From Flavobacterium gilvum (GTDB taxonomy: Bacteria > Bacteroidota > Bacteroidia > Flavobacteriales > Flavobacteriaceae), in NCBI RefSeq assembly GCF_001761465.1, contig NZ_CP017479.1, positions 3,658,001-3,722,000 on the forward strand: DNA of 64,000 bases. The letters are read 5' to 3'. The translations under genes and the position numbers were made by a program. Below are positions 25,713 through 34,480 of the stretch, piece by piece (the first letter of the stretch is position 1; every line of letters starts with the position of its first letter). Below the pieces are notes generated by a model. That model was not told the origin of the DNA and did no database searches. It saw only the letters and a list, made by a program, of their open reading frames with translations.

Positions 25713-26600
25713 ATGAAAATAATAGCCGTAATCGGAGCAGGAACTATGGGGAACGGAATTGCCCATACTTTTGCCCAAAGTGGTTTTACAGTAAAACTTA
25801 TTGATATTTCCGAAAAATCATTGGATAAAGGAATGACAACAATATTTACTAACCTTGACCGAATGGTTGCAAAAGGAACCATAACCGAAGAAGACAAAAT
25901 CAAAACAATTACCAATATTATTACTTACACCGACATAAAAGACGGCGTTGTTGGAGCAGATTTGGTTGTCGAAGCCGCTACGGAAAATGTGGAATTAAAA
26001 CTGAATATTTTCAAACAATTGAACGAAGCCTGTTCGCACAATACCATTTTAGCAACAAATACCTCTTCGATTTCGATTACTCAGATTGGAGCTGTTGTAG
26101 CGCATCCGGAACGTGTTATTGGAATGCATTTCATGAATCCAGTGCCGATTATGAAACTGGTGGAAATCATTCGTGGGTACAACACAAGCGATGAAGTAAC
26201 CAACATCATCATGAAATTATCCGAAAAACTTGGAAAAACACCTGTAGAAGTAAACGATTATCCAGGTTTTGTTGCCAATAGAATTTTGATGCCAATGATT
26301 AACGAAGCGATTGAAACCTTATACAATAAAGTTGCGGGCGTTTACGAAATCGACACTGTTATGAAACTAGGAATGGGACACCCGATGGGTCCTTTACAAC
26401 TAGCCGATTTTATTGGTCTTGACGTATGTATTGCTATTTTGAATGTTATGTACGACGGTTTCAAAAATCCAAAATACGCTCCCTGCCCGCTATTGGTAAA
26501 TATGGTTAGAGCTGGAAAATTGGGAGTGAAATCCGGCGAAGGTTTTTATGATTATAGCGAAAGTAAAAAAGCAGAGAAGATTTCGAAACAGTTTGTTTAA
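25713..26600 (+). CDS. hbd: 3-hydroxybutyryl-CoA dehydrogenase
   Basis: Oxidises or reduces 3-hydroxyacyl-CoA (short chain) with NAD(P). The 295-residue protein has the N-terminal nucleotide motif IGAGTMGNGIAHTFAQSGF (6-24), the signature MHFMNPVPIMKLVEIIRG near 137-154 with the catalytic His, and the C-terminal domain with LGMGHPMGPLQLADFIGLD near 220. Length fits single-domain bacterial enzymes rather than the fused FadB type. Together with the neighbouring YggS gene (15 bp downstream) it may form a small operon. Confidence 0.93.
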   Translation: MKIIAVIGAGTMGNGIAHTFAQSGFTVKLIDISEKSLDKGMTTIFTNLDRMVAKGTITEEDKIKTITNIITYTDIKDGVVGADLVVEAATENVELKLNIFKQLNEACSHNTILATNTSSISITQIGAVVAHPERVIGMHFMNPVPIMKLVEIIRGYNTSDEVTNIIMKLSEKLGKTPVEVNDYPGFVANRILMPMINEAIETLYNKVAGVYEIDTVMKLGMGHPMGPLQLADFIGLDVCIAILNVMYDGFKNPKYAPCPLLVNMVRAGKLGVKSGEGFYDYSESKKAEKISKQFV

Positions 26601-26615
26601 TTATCAATTAATATC

Positions 26616-27272
26616 ATGTCCATTCAGCAAAACCTTTCCGATATAAAATCAACACTTCCGGAGCACGTTACTTTGGTTGCTGTTTCAAAAACCAAACCCG
26701 TTTCCGACTTAATGCAGGCTTATGATGCAGGTCAACGCATTTTTGGCGAAAACAAAATTCAGGAAATGGTCGATAAATGGGAACAAATGCCCAAGGATAT
26801 TGAATGGCACATGATTGGTCACGTTCAGACGAACAAAGTCAAATACATGGCACCTTTCGTGAGTTTGATTCACGGCGTGGACAGTTTGAAATTATTGGAA
26901 GAAATCAACAAACAAGCCCTGAAAAACAATCGAATTATTGATTGTTTACTCCAAATACACATAGCTGAAGAAGAAACAAAATTTGGTCTTGATGAAAAGG
27001 AACTAGCATCACTCCTGTCCTCTACTTCTTTCAACGAAATGAAAAACATTCGAATTGTTGGTTTGATGGGAATGGCAACCTTTACAGATAATCAAAACCA
27101 AATCAAGAAGGAATTCCTGCATTTGAAATCGATTTTTAGTACAGACGCGATTAATCGCATCTCTACAATGAAAATCCTTTCTATGGGCATGTCAGGCGAT
27201 TATCAATTAGCAATTTCGTGTGGCAGTACAATGGTTCGGATTGGAAGTAGTATCTTTGGAGGGAGAATTTGA
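26616..27272 (+). CDS. YggS family PLP-binding homeostasis protein
   Basis: A 218-residue single-domain PLP barrel protein (PF01168), thought to keep pyridoxal phosphate levels balanced and without known catalytic activity. The PLP lysine is in LVAVSKTKPV near residue 26. Other family marks are FGENKIQEMVDKW near 46, WHMIGHVQTNKVKYM near 68-82 and SMGMSGDYQLAI near 190-201. Commonly found beside other housekeeping genes; no functional tie with hbd is evident. Confidence 0.93.
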   Translation: MSIQQNLSDIKSTLPEHVTLVAVSKTKPVSDLMQAYDAGQRIFGENKIQEMVDKWEQMPKDIEWHMIGHVQTNKVKYMAPFVSLIHGVDSLKLLEEINKQALKNNRIIDCLLQIHIAEEETKFGLDEKELASLLSSTSFNEMKNIRIVGLMGMATFTDNQNQIKKEFLHLKSIFSTDAINRISTMKILSMGMSGDYQLAISCGSTMVRIGSSIFGGRI

Positions 27273-27376
27273 TTTATGATAGCAGATTAACGATTTTTGA
27301 TTTCAGATTTTGATATTAAAAACTGTAACCAAAATTGATTACTGAAAACAAATTATTAAAAACTGATTATTGAATT

Positions 27377-28738
27377 TTGTACGCAATACTCGACATAGAA
27401 ACCACAGGAGGACAATTCAACGAAGAAGGAATAACGGAGATTGCTATCTATAAATATGATGGTCAAGAAATCGTAGATCAATTTATCAGTTTAATCAATC
27501 CAGAAATCCCCATTCAGCCGTTTGTGGTAAAACTGACAGGCATAAACAATGCCATGTTGCGTTCTGCCCCAAAATTTTTTGAAGTAGCAAAACGCATCAT
27601 CGAAATAACAGAAAACTGCGTTCTGGTAGCCCACAATGCTGCTTTTGATTATCGAATTCTTCGCACTGAATTTCGTCGCCTCGGCTATGATTTCAGGATA
27701 AAAACCCTTTGTACTGTAGAATTATCCCAACGCCTTTTACCAGAACAACCTTCTCATAGCTTAGGCAAACTGGTTCGGGCTTTAGGAATCCCAATGGCGG
27801 ACAGACACAGAGCCAGCGGTGATGCTATGGCAACAGTCAAACTTTTTAAAATGCTCTTGGACAAAGACCTCGAAAAAACCATCACCAAAGAGCTTATCAA
27901 ATTTGAAGTCATCAAAGGCGTTGCGCCAAGGTTATTGGACATAATCGAAAGTCTTCCTTCCAGAACAGGAATTTACTATATCCATCGTGAAGACGGAACA
28001 ATTATATTTATTGGCCAAAGCAAAAACATCAAAAAAAGAGTCAACCAGCATTTTACAGGCATAACCAAAACTTCCAAAAAAATTCAAGTCGAAGCTTTCA
28101 CCGTAACTTTCGAGGAAACCGGAAGTGAACTGATTGCGCAGCTAAAAGAATCAGAAGAAATAAAGAAAAACCGCCCCATTTATAACCGTATGCCACGAAA
28201 AAAAGCGTTGTCTTGGGCAATTTATTCCGAAAAAGATTCTAATGGTTATCTGAATTTAAAACTTCAAAAAGCAGACGGTCGCAAAAAAGAAATTATCGCA
28301 TTTACCAATGAGCACGAAGGCAAAACTGCCCTCCATCACATTACAGAAAATTATCAGTTGTGCCCAAAACTCAATGGAATTTCCCATTCAAAAACTCCCT
28401 GTGCACAAACTGAAAACAATAAATGCGACGGTGCCTGCATAGAACAAATCTCCACTGAAGAATACAATTCAAGGGTTCAGGTTTTCATTGACAAAAACCT
28501 TTTCGACAATAAAAATATGATTATAATCGATAAAGGCCGAAAAACAGGTGAACACTCAGCCATATTAATCGAAAAAGGAATATACAAGGGATATGCATTT
28601 TATGACTTGAACTATCAAATCAATACAATAGAAATTTTGAGAAACATCATTGTCCCGATGCAAAACAATCGCGATACCAAAAACAGCATTCAAAACTATA
28701 TACGAAAAGCAAAAGGAATCAAAATCATGAATTTTTGA
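27377..28738 (+). CDS. DnaQ-like 3'-5' exonuclease fused to GIY-YIG nuclease domain
   Basis: A 453-residue fusion. Residues 1-170 are a DEDDh exonuclease with DIETTGG (D6, E8), HNAAFDYRIL near 87-96 and HRASGDAMATV near 145-155. Residues about 190-285 are a UvrC/Cho-type GIY-YIG domain: TGIYYIH near 198, then IFIGQSKNIKKRVNQHF near 210, where FIG replaces the usual YIG. The C-terminal 170 residues include a four-cysteine stretch, CPKLNGISHSKTPC...CDGAC. The start is TTG 27377, which begins MYAILDIETTGG as in homologues. Probably acts in DNA repair. Close spacing suggests cotranscription with the channel gene. Confidence 0.88.
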   Translation: MYAILDIETTGGQFNEEGITEIAIYKYDGQEIVDQFISLINPEIPIQPFVVKLTGINNAMLRSAPKFFEVAKRIIEITENCVLVAHNAAFDYRILRTEFRRLGYDFRIKTLCTVELSQRLLPEQPSHSLGKLVRALGIPMADRHRASGDAMATVKLFKMLLDKDLEKTITKELIKFEVIKGVAPRLLDIIESLPSRTGIYYIHREDGTIIFIGQSKNIKKRVNQHFTGITKTSKKIQVEAFTVTFEETGSELIAQLKESEEIKKNRPIYNRMPRKKALSWAIYSEKDSNGYLNLKLQKADGRKKEIIAFTNEHEGKTALHHITENYQLCPKLNGISHSKTPCAQTENNKCDGACIEQISTEEYNSRVQVFIDKNLFDNKNMIIIDKGRKTGEHSAILIEKGIYKGYAFYDLNYQINTIEILRNIIVPMQNNRDTKNSIQNYIRKAKGIKIMNF

Positions 28739-28751
28739 TTTATCTTTGATT

Positions 28752-29612
28752 ATGCGTAAACCAAAAACAAAATTCAACCTCTTGAGGCAAAAAATCCATA
28801 TCATAATTTATGGATCCGATACGCGTGCAGGAAGGTTATTTGACTTGATTCTGCTAGGATTAATCCTCCTGAGCATCATTTTGGTAATGCTCGAAACCGT
28901 AAAAGAATTTGATGCAAAATACCATCACATCTTAGTTATTTTCGAATGGATTATAACTATTTTATTCTCCATCGAATACCTCCTGAGAACCTTTACCACA
29001 AACACACCTCGAAGATACATTTTCAGTTTCCTCGGAATCATTGATCTCATCGCCATTTTACCCATGTATTTATCTTTATTCTCAGCCGGAACAAAGGTAC
29101 TATTGATGATAAGAGCGTTACGATTATTGCGGTTATTCAAAATACTGAACCACCCGCAATTTATGGGACAATCGCAACAATTAGTAAGGGCGTTGAATTC
29201 CAGCAGGAGAAAAATCGCAATCTTCCTCTATTTCATCATCATCAGCGTCATCCTCATCGGCTCGCTAATGTATGTTGTCGAAGGCGAAAAAAACGGATTT
29301 ACCAGCATACCCATAAGCATCTATTGGGCAATCGTAACCCTAACCACCGTAGGTTATGGCGATATTTCGCCTGCAACTCCTTTGGGACAATTCATCGCAT
29401 CCATCGTCATGATTTTGGGTTATGGAGTCATTGCCGTTCCAACAGGAATTGTAACAGCCGAATTTGCAAAAGCAAACAGCAATCAAAACAAAACTGACGA
29501 AGTCAATCCAACCAAACCCGAAGAAAATAACTGCGGAAATTGCGGTGCCGAAAATCATTATAAAAATGCTCATTTTTGCTACAACTGCGGATACCCATTT
29601 TCATCAGGTTAA
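28752..29612 (+). CDS. Voltage-gated K+ channel-like ion transporter with zinc-ribbon tail
   Basis: A 286-residue inner-membrane protein of the six-helix ion_trans type. S1-S3 hydrophobic segments are followed by an S4 with regularly spaced arginines (MIRALRLLRLFKIL near 117), then S5, the pore with TLTTVGYGDISP near 198, a K+ selectivity filter, and S6. The last 60 residues are hydrophilic and end in a zinc ribbon with two CxxC pairs, CGNCG and CYNCGYP. I used ATG 28752; a TTG six bases upstream is in frame. A dispersed repeat starts right after the stop. Confidence 0.9.
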   Translation: MRKPKTKFNLLRQKIHIIIYGSDTRAGRLFDLILLGLILLSIILVMLETVKEFDAKYHHILVIFEWIITILFSIEYLLRTFTTNTPRRYIFSFLGIIDLIAILPMYLSLFSAGTKVLLMIRALRLLRLFKILNHPQFMGQSQQLVRALNSSRRKIAIFLYFIIISVILIGSLMYVVEGEKNGFTSIPISIYWAIVTLTTVGYGDISPATPLGQFIASIVMILGYGVIAVPTGIVTAEFAKANSNQNKTDEVNPTKPEENNCGNCGAENHYKNAHFCYNCGYPFSSG

Positions 29613-29615
29613 TCA

Positions 29616-29757
29616 GGAGCCAATCCAGCTGTACATTGCAACTCCTCATTATTTCAGCAGTTTTTCCAAGACATAAAAGGAGCTTCTTTCAGTCGCTCTT
29701 TTATATCAAGAAAAACAAGCAGTAATAATTCCGGGGTTTTCGTTCCCATCTGGGCTA
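29616..29757 (+). repeat. GGAGC...GGGCTA dispersed repeat, copy 3
   Basis: GGAGCCAATCCAGCTGTAC at the left and CGTTCCCATCTGGGCTA at the right, with an inner hairpin ATAAAAGGAGC/GCTCTTTTAT near 29675-29704. It fills the spacer between the channel gene and miaA. Confidence 0.7.
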
Positions 29758-29779
29758 AAAAAACAAATATTATCTTCAA

Positions 29780-30706
29780 ATGAAATACCTAATCACCATC
29801 GTCGGGCCAACAGCTATAGGAAAAACGTCCTTAAGCATCAAACTGGCGAATTATTATAAATGCGAAATTGTTTCCTGTGACAGTCGGCAGTTTTTCAAAG
29901 AAATGGCTATTGGAACTGCTGTCCCAAATCCTGAGGAATTAGCATCGGCGCCACACCATTTCATCCAAAATAAATCCATTTTTGACAATTACACTGTGGG
30001 TGATTTCGAAAAAGAAGCCCTCGCAAAAATCGAGGAATTATTTAAAAAAAATGATTACGTAGTACTTGTTGGCGGTTCAGGATTGTATGTAGATGCCATC
30101 TTGAAAGGCTTTGATGATTTTCCAGCAATAGATTCTGCTGTTCGGGAAAAAGTAAATTCAAATTATGAAAATGAGGGAATTGAATTTCTGCAACAACAGC
30201 TTGAAACACTCGATCCTGTCTATTTTCAAAAAATAACTTCCGAAAATCCAGAAACTTTACAAAACCCGCAACGAATGATGCGTTTTGTAGAAGTCTGTCT
30301 GGGAACCGGAAAACCGTATTCCTCTTTTTTAAACCAAAAGAAAAACAATCGAAATTTCACACCAATCATCATTGGTCTAGAAGCAGACCGAGAAATCATT
30401 TACAACAGAATCAACCAACGCGTCGATATTATGATAAATGACGGCCTTCTTGAAGAAGCAAAAGCTTTATATCCTCATAAAGATTTGAATGCGCTACAAA
30501 CAGTTGGTTATCGCGAATTATTCTGTTATTTTGATGGTGAATTTACACTGCCTTTTGCCATCGAAGAAATCAAAAAAAATACTCGACGATTTTCAAAACG
30601 CCAACTCACTTGGTTCAAACGCAAAGAAAACACACAATGGTTCGATTATTTAGCAGATCAGAATAAAATTATCAGCCATATAAATAAACAAATTCATAAT
30701 TCATAA
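29780..30706 (+). CDS. miaA: tRNA dimethylallyltransferase
   Basis: Adds a dimethylallyl group to A37 of tRNAs that read codons starting with U. The 308-residue protein opens with the P-loop GPTAIGKTSLSI (9-20), followed by SCDSRQFFKEMAIGTAVP near 34-51 (tRNA anticodon recognition) and QTVGYRELFCYFDG near 238. KKNTRRFSKRQLTWFKR near 262-278 is the basic C-terminal motif. The last codons (IHNS and stop) lie inside a 7-bp tandem repeat that continues downstream, so repeat slippage could alter the C-terminus. Confidence 0.96.
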   Translation: MKYLITIVGPTAIGKTSLSIKLANYYKCEIVSCDSRQFFKEMAIGTAVPNPEELASAPHHFIQNKSIFDNYTVGDFEKEALAKIEELFKKNDYVVLVGGSGLYVDAILKGFDDFPAIDSAVREKVNSNYENEGIEFLQQQLETLDPVYFQKITSENPETLQNPQRMMRFVEVCLGTGKPYSSFLNQKKNNRNFTPIIIGLEADREIIYNRINQRVDIMINDGLLEEAKALYPHKDLNALQTVGYRELFCYFDGEFTLPFAIEEIKKNTRRFSKRQLTWFKRKENTQWFDYLADQNKIISHINKQIHNS

Positions 30707-30733
30707 TTCATAATTCATAATTCATAATTCATA
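30692..30733 (+). repeat. 7-bp tandem repeat ATTCATA x6 spanning the miaA stop codon
   Basis: Six perfect units, 42 bp, begin inside the last miaA codons and end ten bases before the next gene. Because the unit is not a multiple of three, gain or loss of a copy before the stop would change the reading frame, though every frame of the repeat meets a TAA within the array. Confidence 0.95.
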
Positions 30734-30742
30734 ATTATTTCC

Positions 30743-31483
30743 ATGCCAATATCCGAAAATTTCACTTCCATACTAAGCAAAGAATGGGAAATCAATTTTA
30801 CCCAGTGCACACCAAATGGTTTTTTAAAAATTACCGACTTATGCAATTTGCTTCAATTGACAGCTGCAGCACATTCCGAAGTGGGCGGCATCAGTTTTAC
30901 TGATATGCAAGAATTTGACCAAGCTTGGGTTTTAAGCAGAATGAGAGTAGAAATTACAGAATTGCCAAAATGGAGAGACACCGTAACAGTAAAAACCTGG
31001 ATTAATTCCCTCGAAAATTCACGTTCGGTTCGTGCGCTCGAAATGTATCTCAACGGCCGAAAAATAGTAGGATCTGAAACTTTTTGGGCGGTTTTTAATA
31101 CTCAGGCTCGCAGACCGGAACCTTTGGCTTTGCCTTATGAACATTTTGAATTATATCCAGATAACAGAGCCACAGAAATGGGTTTCTCCAAAATAAATTT
31201 ACCACAGGAAAAAGAAATAGTTTTTGAAAGAACCGTTTCCCTATCCGATTTAGACATTGTTAATCACGCCAATAATGTAAAATACCTAGAATGGTGCCTT
31301 GATCTTGTAGACGAAAATAAAATACTGTCACAGCAAATACATAGTTTTGAAATGAACTTTTTAAAGGAGCTTTCGCTAAAAGACAAAGTTATTATCCATG
31401 AATGCATCAACGAAAATGATGTTGTTTTTAGCATTACTAAAGAGGATAAAACCTGTTTTGCTTTGCAACTCAATTGGAAATAA
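30743..31483 (+). CDS. Acyl-[ACP] thioesterase
   Basis: Releases fatty acids from acyl carrier protein. The 246-residue protein has two tandem hot-dog folds (PF01643): the first with GFLKITDLCNLLQLTAAAHSEVGG near 25-48 and AWVLSRMRVEI near 61-71; the second around residue 165 with SLSDLDIVNHANNVKYLEW, where the NHANN motif carries catalytic residues. Translation starts at ATG 30743, shortly after the heptamer array. Bidirectional terminator follows. Confidence 0.9.
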   Translation: MPISENFTSILSKEWEINFTQCTPNGFLKITDLCNLLQLTAAAHSEVGGISFTDMQEFDQAWVLSRMRVEITELPKWRDTVTVKTWINSLENSRSVRALEMYLNGRKIVGSETFWAVFNTQARRPEPLALPYEHFELYPDNRATEMGFSKINLPQEKEIVFERTVSLSDLDIVNHANNVKYLEWCLDLVDENKILSQQIHSFEMNFLKELSLKDKVIIHECINENDVVFSITKEDKTCFALQLNWK

Positions 31484-31513
31484 AAAAAGCTTCGAAATTT
31501 CGAAGCTTTTTTG
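31483..31513. terminator. Bidirectional terminator between thioesterase gene and rprY
   Basis: Palindrome AAAAAAGCTTCGAAATTTCG continues into AAGCTTTTTT, giving a hairpin with A-tract and T-tract on either side for two convergent genes. Confidence 0.92.
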
Positions 31514-31528
31514 TAATTTTTAGAAAGA

Positions 31529-32236
31529 CTATTTGCCTTTTACGACTAATCTGAATCCTTCTCCGTGAATATTCAAAATTTCAACATCTTCGTCTTGTTT
31601 CAAATACTTTCTTAGTTTGGCGATGTAAACATCCATACTTCTGGAAGTAAAATAATTATCATCTCTCCATATCTTTGTCAAAGCCAATTCTCTTGGCATT
31701 AAATCATTTTCATGCAGAATCAACATTTTAAGAAGCTCATTTTCCTTTGGAGACAACTTAATAGGTTCGTCATTATTAAAAGTCAGAAAACGAAGTTTTG
31801 AATTAAGATGAAACTTACCAACATTAAATTCATACTGAACTGCTTCTGTTTTTACATCAGATGCTTTTCTTTGAATAATTGCTTTTATTTTCATCAATAA
31901 AACCTCAGAATCAAAAGGTTTGTTCAAATAATCATCAGCACCGGCTTTGTATCCTTTCAACACATCCTCTTTCATAGATTTTGCAGTTAGGAAAATAATA
32001 GGCACATCATTATTTTTCTCTCTTATTTCTTTGGCCAAAGTATACCCATCTTTGTATGGCATCATTACATCAAGAATGCATAAATCATAGGAATCCTTTT
32101 TAAATTTCTCAAAACCTTCCATACCATTTTTTGCCAAAACAACATCAAAATCATTTAGCGATAAATAGTCTTTTAGAACTGCTCCAAAATTAAGATCATC
32201 TTCTACTAATAATATTTTTTTATTTGCATTTTCCAT
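31529..32236 (-). CDS. rprY: OmpR-family response regulator (RprY-like)
   Basis: A 235-residue two-component regulator. Receiver domain residues: acidic pair in VEDD near 11-14, phosphoacceptor D56 in CILDVMMP, T84 and K106 (LNKPF). The C-terminal winged-helix domain (about 135-233) binds DNA. It is encoded 3 bp downstream of its sensor kinase and ends at a strong terminator. The RprX/RprY name follows the Bacteroides/Porphyromonas system of this architecture; the stimulus here is unknown. Confidence 0.88.
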   Translation of the reverse strand: MENANKKILLVEDDLNFGAVLKDYLSLNDFDVVLAKNGMEGFEKFKKDSYDLCILDVMMPYKDGYTLAKEIREKNNDVPIIFLTAKSMKEDVLKGYKAGADDYLNKPFDSEVLLMKIKAIIQRKASDVKTEAVQYEFNVGKFHLNSKLRFLTFNNDEPIKLSPKENELLKMLILHENDLMPRELALTKIWRDDNYFTSRSMDVYIAKLRKYLKQDEDVEILNIHGEGFRLVVKGK

Positions 32237-32239
32237 ACT

Positions 32240-33823
32240 TTAATTTATTAAAGGTAATTTTATAATAAAGGTACTTCCTTTACCCTTTTCACTTTCTACA
32301 TATATTTGACCGTTATGGTCGTCTACAATTCTTTTTACATAAGCAAGACCCAAACCATGGCCTTTCACATTATGAATGTCACCGGTATGTTCTCTGTAAA
32401 ATTTTTCAAAAATTCTTTTCTGAGCAATTTTACTCATACCCACTCCATTGTCTTTTATTTTTATGAGAACCATATCTTTGATATTTTCTGTATAAATATC
32501 AATTTTTGGTATCCCCGGAGTGTATTTTATTGCATTTTCCAAAATATTGACTATCACATTTGTAAAGTGAACATCATTCAACAAAACCGTTTTCCTGATA
32601 GCTCCAAAATGAATATCAATAGTTCCCTCTCTGTCTTCTAAAATCAAATTAACATGCTCAATTGCGTCATTTATAACAACCTCTATATCACTCGATTCCT
32701 TAATAATATTTAATTCTTTCTTTTCTAATTTAGAAATCCTCAACACGTTTTCAACCTGTGCATGCATTCGCTTATTTTCGTCCCGAATCATATCGAGATA
32801 TTTAAAAACCTTTTCCTTATCGTCAATAATCTTAGGGTTTCGGATGGCATCCAAAGCCAAATTTATTGTGGCAATAGGTGTTTTAAACTCATGCGTCATA
32901 TTATTGATGAAATCAGTTTTAATCTCTGAAATCTGTCTCTGACGAATCAACTGATTTAAAGCACTTGTATAGGCAATAATAATAATCAGCGTAAAAATGA
33001 TAGACAATATCGTAATACTCACCAATTCAGACAATAAGAACTTCTTTTTATGCGGAAAAGTAACCAATAACTTATACTTTTCAATTCCTTCATTATCGCT
33101 AAAAATAGGAATGGAATAGGTTGCGTCTTTATCGTATTTAAAATTTACAGATTTTACCTTAGTCTGAATACCATTACTCAAAATTCCAAACTCAAACTTG
33201 GTTTTTACACCATATTCTTCCAATTCCTTCTTTATAATTTCTCTTAAAGCTTCCTTTGTAATTCTTTCCTGAAGCGGCATTGCAGAGGCAATGTCTTTAA
33301 AAAAAATTTCAAATTGGGCATTATCCAATATGTCCAAATTACCAGCCTTTGATATTATTTTATCCGGAATCAAACTTTGTTGTATTCCCGAATTATCTAG
33401 GCTGTTTTTATTATAAACTTCTGTAACCCGTTTAGAATTAAAGCTTTTAAAACTCTCGGTTGTAAATTTTTTATCAAAAAGTCCAGACGAAATTTTAAAA
33501 TCTTCAGATATAATACTATTCGAATAAATGATAGTTTGCTTTGTTAATGGATTTTTTTGAACATAGTAAAACTCCAGCAAATCGTCTCTTTTTGGAATTT
33601 TACCTGTACTATCTTTATAATGATTGTATTTATCATAAAAACTATATGCTTCACGATCATGCAGTCTTTCGGCAACTTTACCTAACACCTGTTTTACATG
33701 AAAACCAAATTGTTCATCATTATTCTCAAATGAAGTATTAAACCAATAGACTTGCACAAGAATAATCCCAATTAGAGACAAACTCATCAACAGCACTAGT
33801 AATCTAAAAAATAATTTATTCAT
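32240..33823 (-). CDS. rprX: Sensor histidine kinase (RprX-like)
   Basis: A 527-residue inner-membrane kinase with one helix at 5-28, a periplasmic sensor region of about 230 residues, and a second helix at about 265-288. The HisKA domain has the phosphorylated His at H311 in MTHEFKTPIATI; the ATPase domain shows the N box (VNILENAIKYTP) and the G boxes (DNGVGMS, GHGLGLAYV). Partner regulator rprY follows at once. A minus-strand -7 element TAATTTTG (33829-33836) lies five bases before the ATG, suggesting a leaderless mRNA. Confidence 0.9.
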   Translation of the reverse strand: MNKLFFRLLVLLMSLSLIGIILVQVYWFNTSFENNDEQFGFHVKQVLGKVAERLHDREAYSFYDKYNHYKDSTGKIPKRDDLLEFYYVQKNPLTKQTIIYSNSIISEDFKISSGLFDKKFTTESFKSFNSKRVTEVYNKNSLDNSGIQQSLIPDKIISKAGNLDILDNAQFEIFFKDIASAMPLQERITKEALREIIKKELEEYGVKTKFEFGILSNGIQTKVKSVNFKYDKDATYSIPIFSDNEGIEKYKLLVTFPHKKKFLLSELVSITILSIIFTLIIIIAYTSALNQLIRQRQISEIKTDFINNMTHEFKTPIATINLALDAIRNPKIIDDKEKVFKYLDMIRDENKRMHAQVENVLRISKLEKKELNIIKESSDIEVVINDAIEHVNLILEDREGTIDIHFGAIRKTVLLNDVHFTNVIVNILENAIKYTPGIPKIDIYTENIKDMVLIKIKDNGVGMSKIAQKRIFEKFYREHTGDIHNVKGHGLGLAYVKRIVDDHNGQIYVESEKGKGSTFIIKLPLIN

Positions 33824-33828
33824 TCAAG

Positions 33829-33836
33829 CAAAATTA
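33829..33836 (-). promoter_or_regulatory. -7 promoter element of rprX-rprY
   Basis: TAATTTTG on the minus strand matches TAnnTTTG, with five bases to the ATG at 33823. The -33 region is weak. It separates the two-component operon from coaE upstream. Confidence 0.5.
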
Positions 33837-33882
33837 GTATTTTAACAATATAGTGAAAAAAGCATTAACCAAAGATTAACAT

Positions 33883-34479
33883 TTAAGAGTTGATTTGTTT
33901 AATTCTTAAAAAATTAAGAATTTTAACAATTTCTATCTTTATTGCCTCGATACTAGTATTTTTAATAACAAAATCACTTTTTGATGATTTTTCCTCATCT
34001 TTCCACTGATTTTTAATTCTTTCCAAAACTTTTTCGCGCGTTGTTTTATCTCTTTCAATAACCCTTTGAATTCTCAATTCAAGAGGTGCTTCTACATTTA
34101 TAACAAAATCACATTGCTTATAGCTGCCACTTTCAAACAAAATTGCGCTTTCATAAATAACAAGTGGATGGTTTTTATGCTCCACTAACCATTCCTTAAA
34201 ATGTTGCTTCACTGCAGGATGTACAATACCGTTTAGTTTTGCTAATTTATCAGAATTATTAAAAACAATTTCTGATAATTTCTCCCTTATCAATACACCA
34301 TTCTCAAATATCGTATTCCCGAATTCTGTTTTAATCTGATCCAAGACTGCATCGGTTTGCATTATTGTTTTTGCCTCCGAATCCGTTATGTAAACCGGAA
34401 TTCCAAGAGCTAAAAACTCATTGGCAACGGTAGTTTTACCGCTTCCAATTCCTCCTGTCAAACCAATAATTTTAGTCAT
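33883..34479 (-). CDS. coaE: Dephospho-CoA kinase
   Basis: Phosphorylates the ribose 3'-hydroxyl of dephospho-CoA, the last step of coenzyme A synthesis. The 198-residue protein has the P-loop GLTGGIGSGKTTVANEF (6-22), DSEAKTIM near 33-40 (substrate binding), HPAVKQHFKEW near 85-95 and the lid region RVIERDKTTREKVLERI near 133-149. It begins one base after the glycosyltransferase stop, so the two are translationally linked. Confidence 0.95.
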   Translation of the reverse strand: MTKIIGLTGGIGSGKTTVANEFLALGIPVYITDSEAKTIMQTDAVLDQIKTEFGNTIFENGVLIREKLSEIVFNNSDKLAKLNGIVHPAVKQHFKEWLVEHKNHPLVIYESAILFESGSYKQCDFVINVEAPLELRIQRVIERDKTTREKVLERIKNQWKDEEKSSKSDFVIKNTSIEAIKIEIVKILNFLRIKQINS

Positions 34480-34480
34480 A

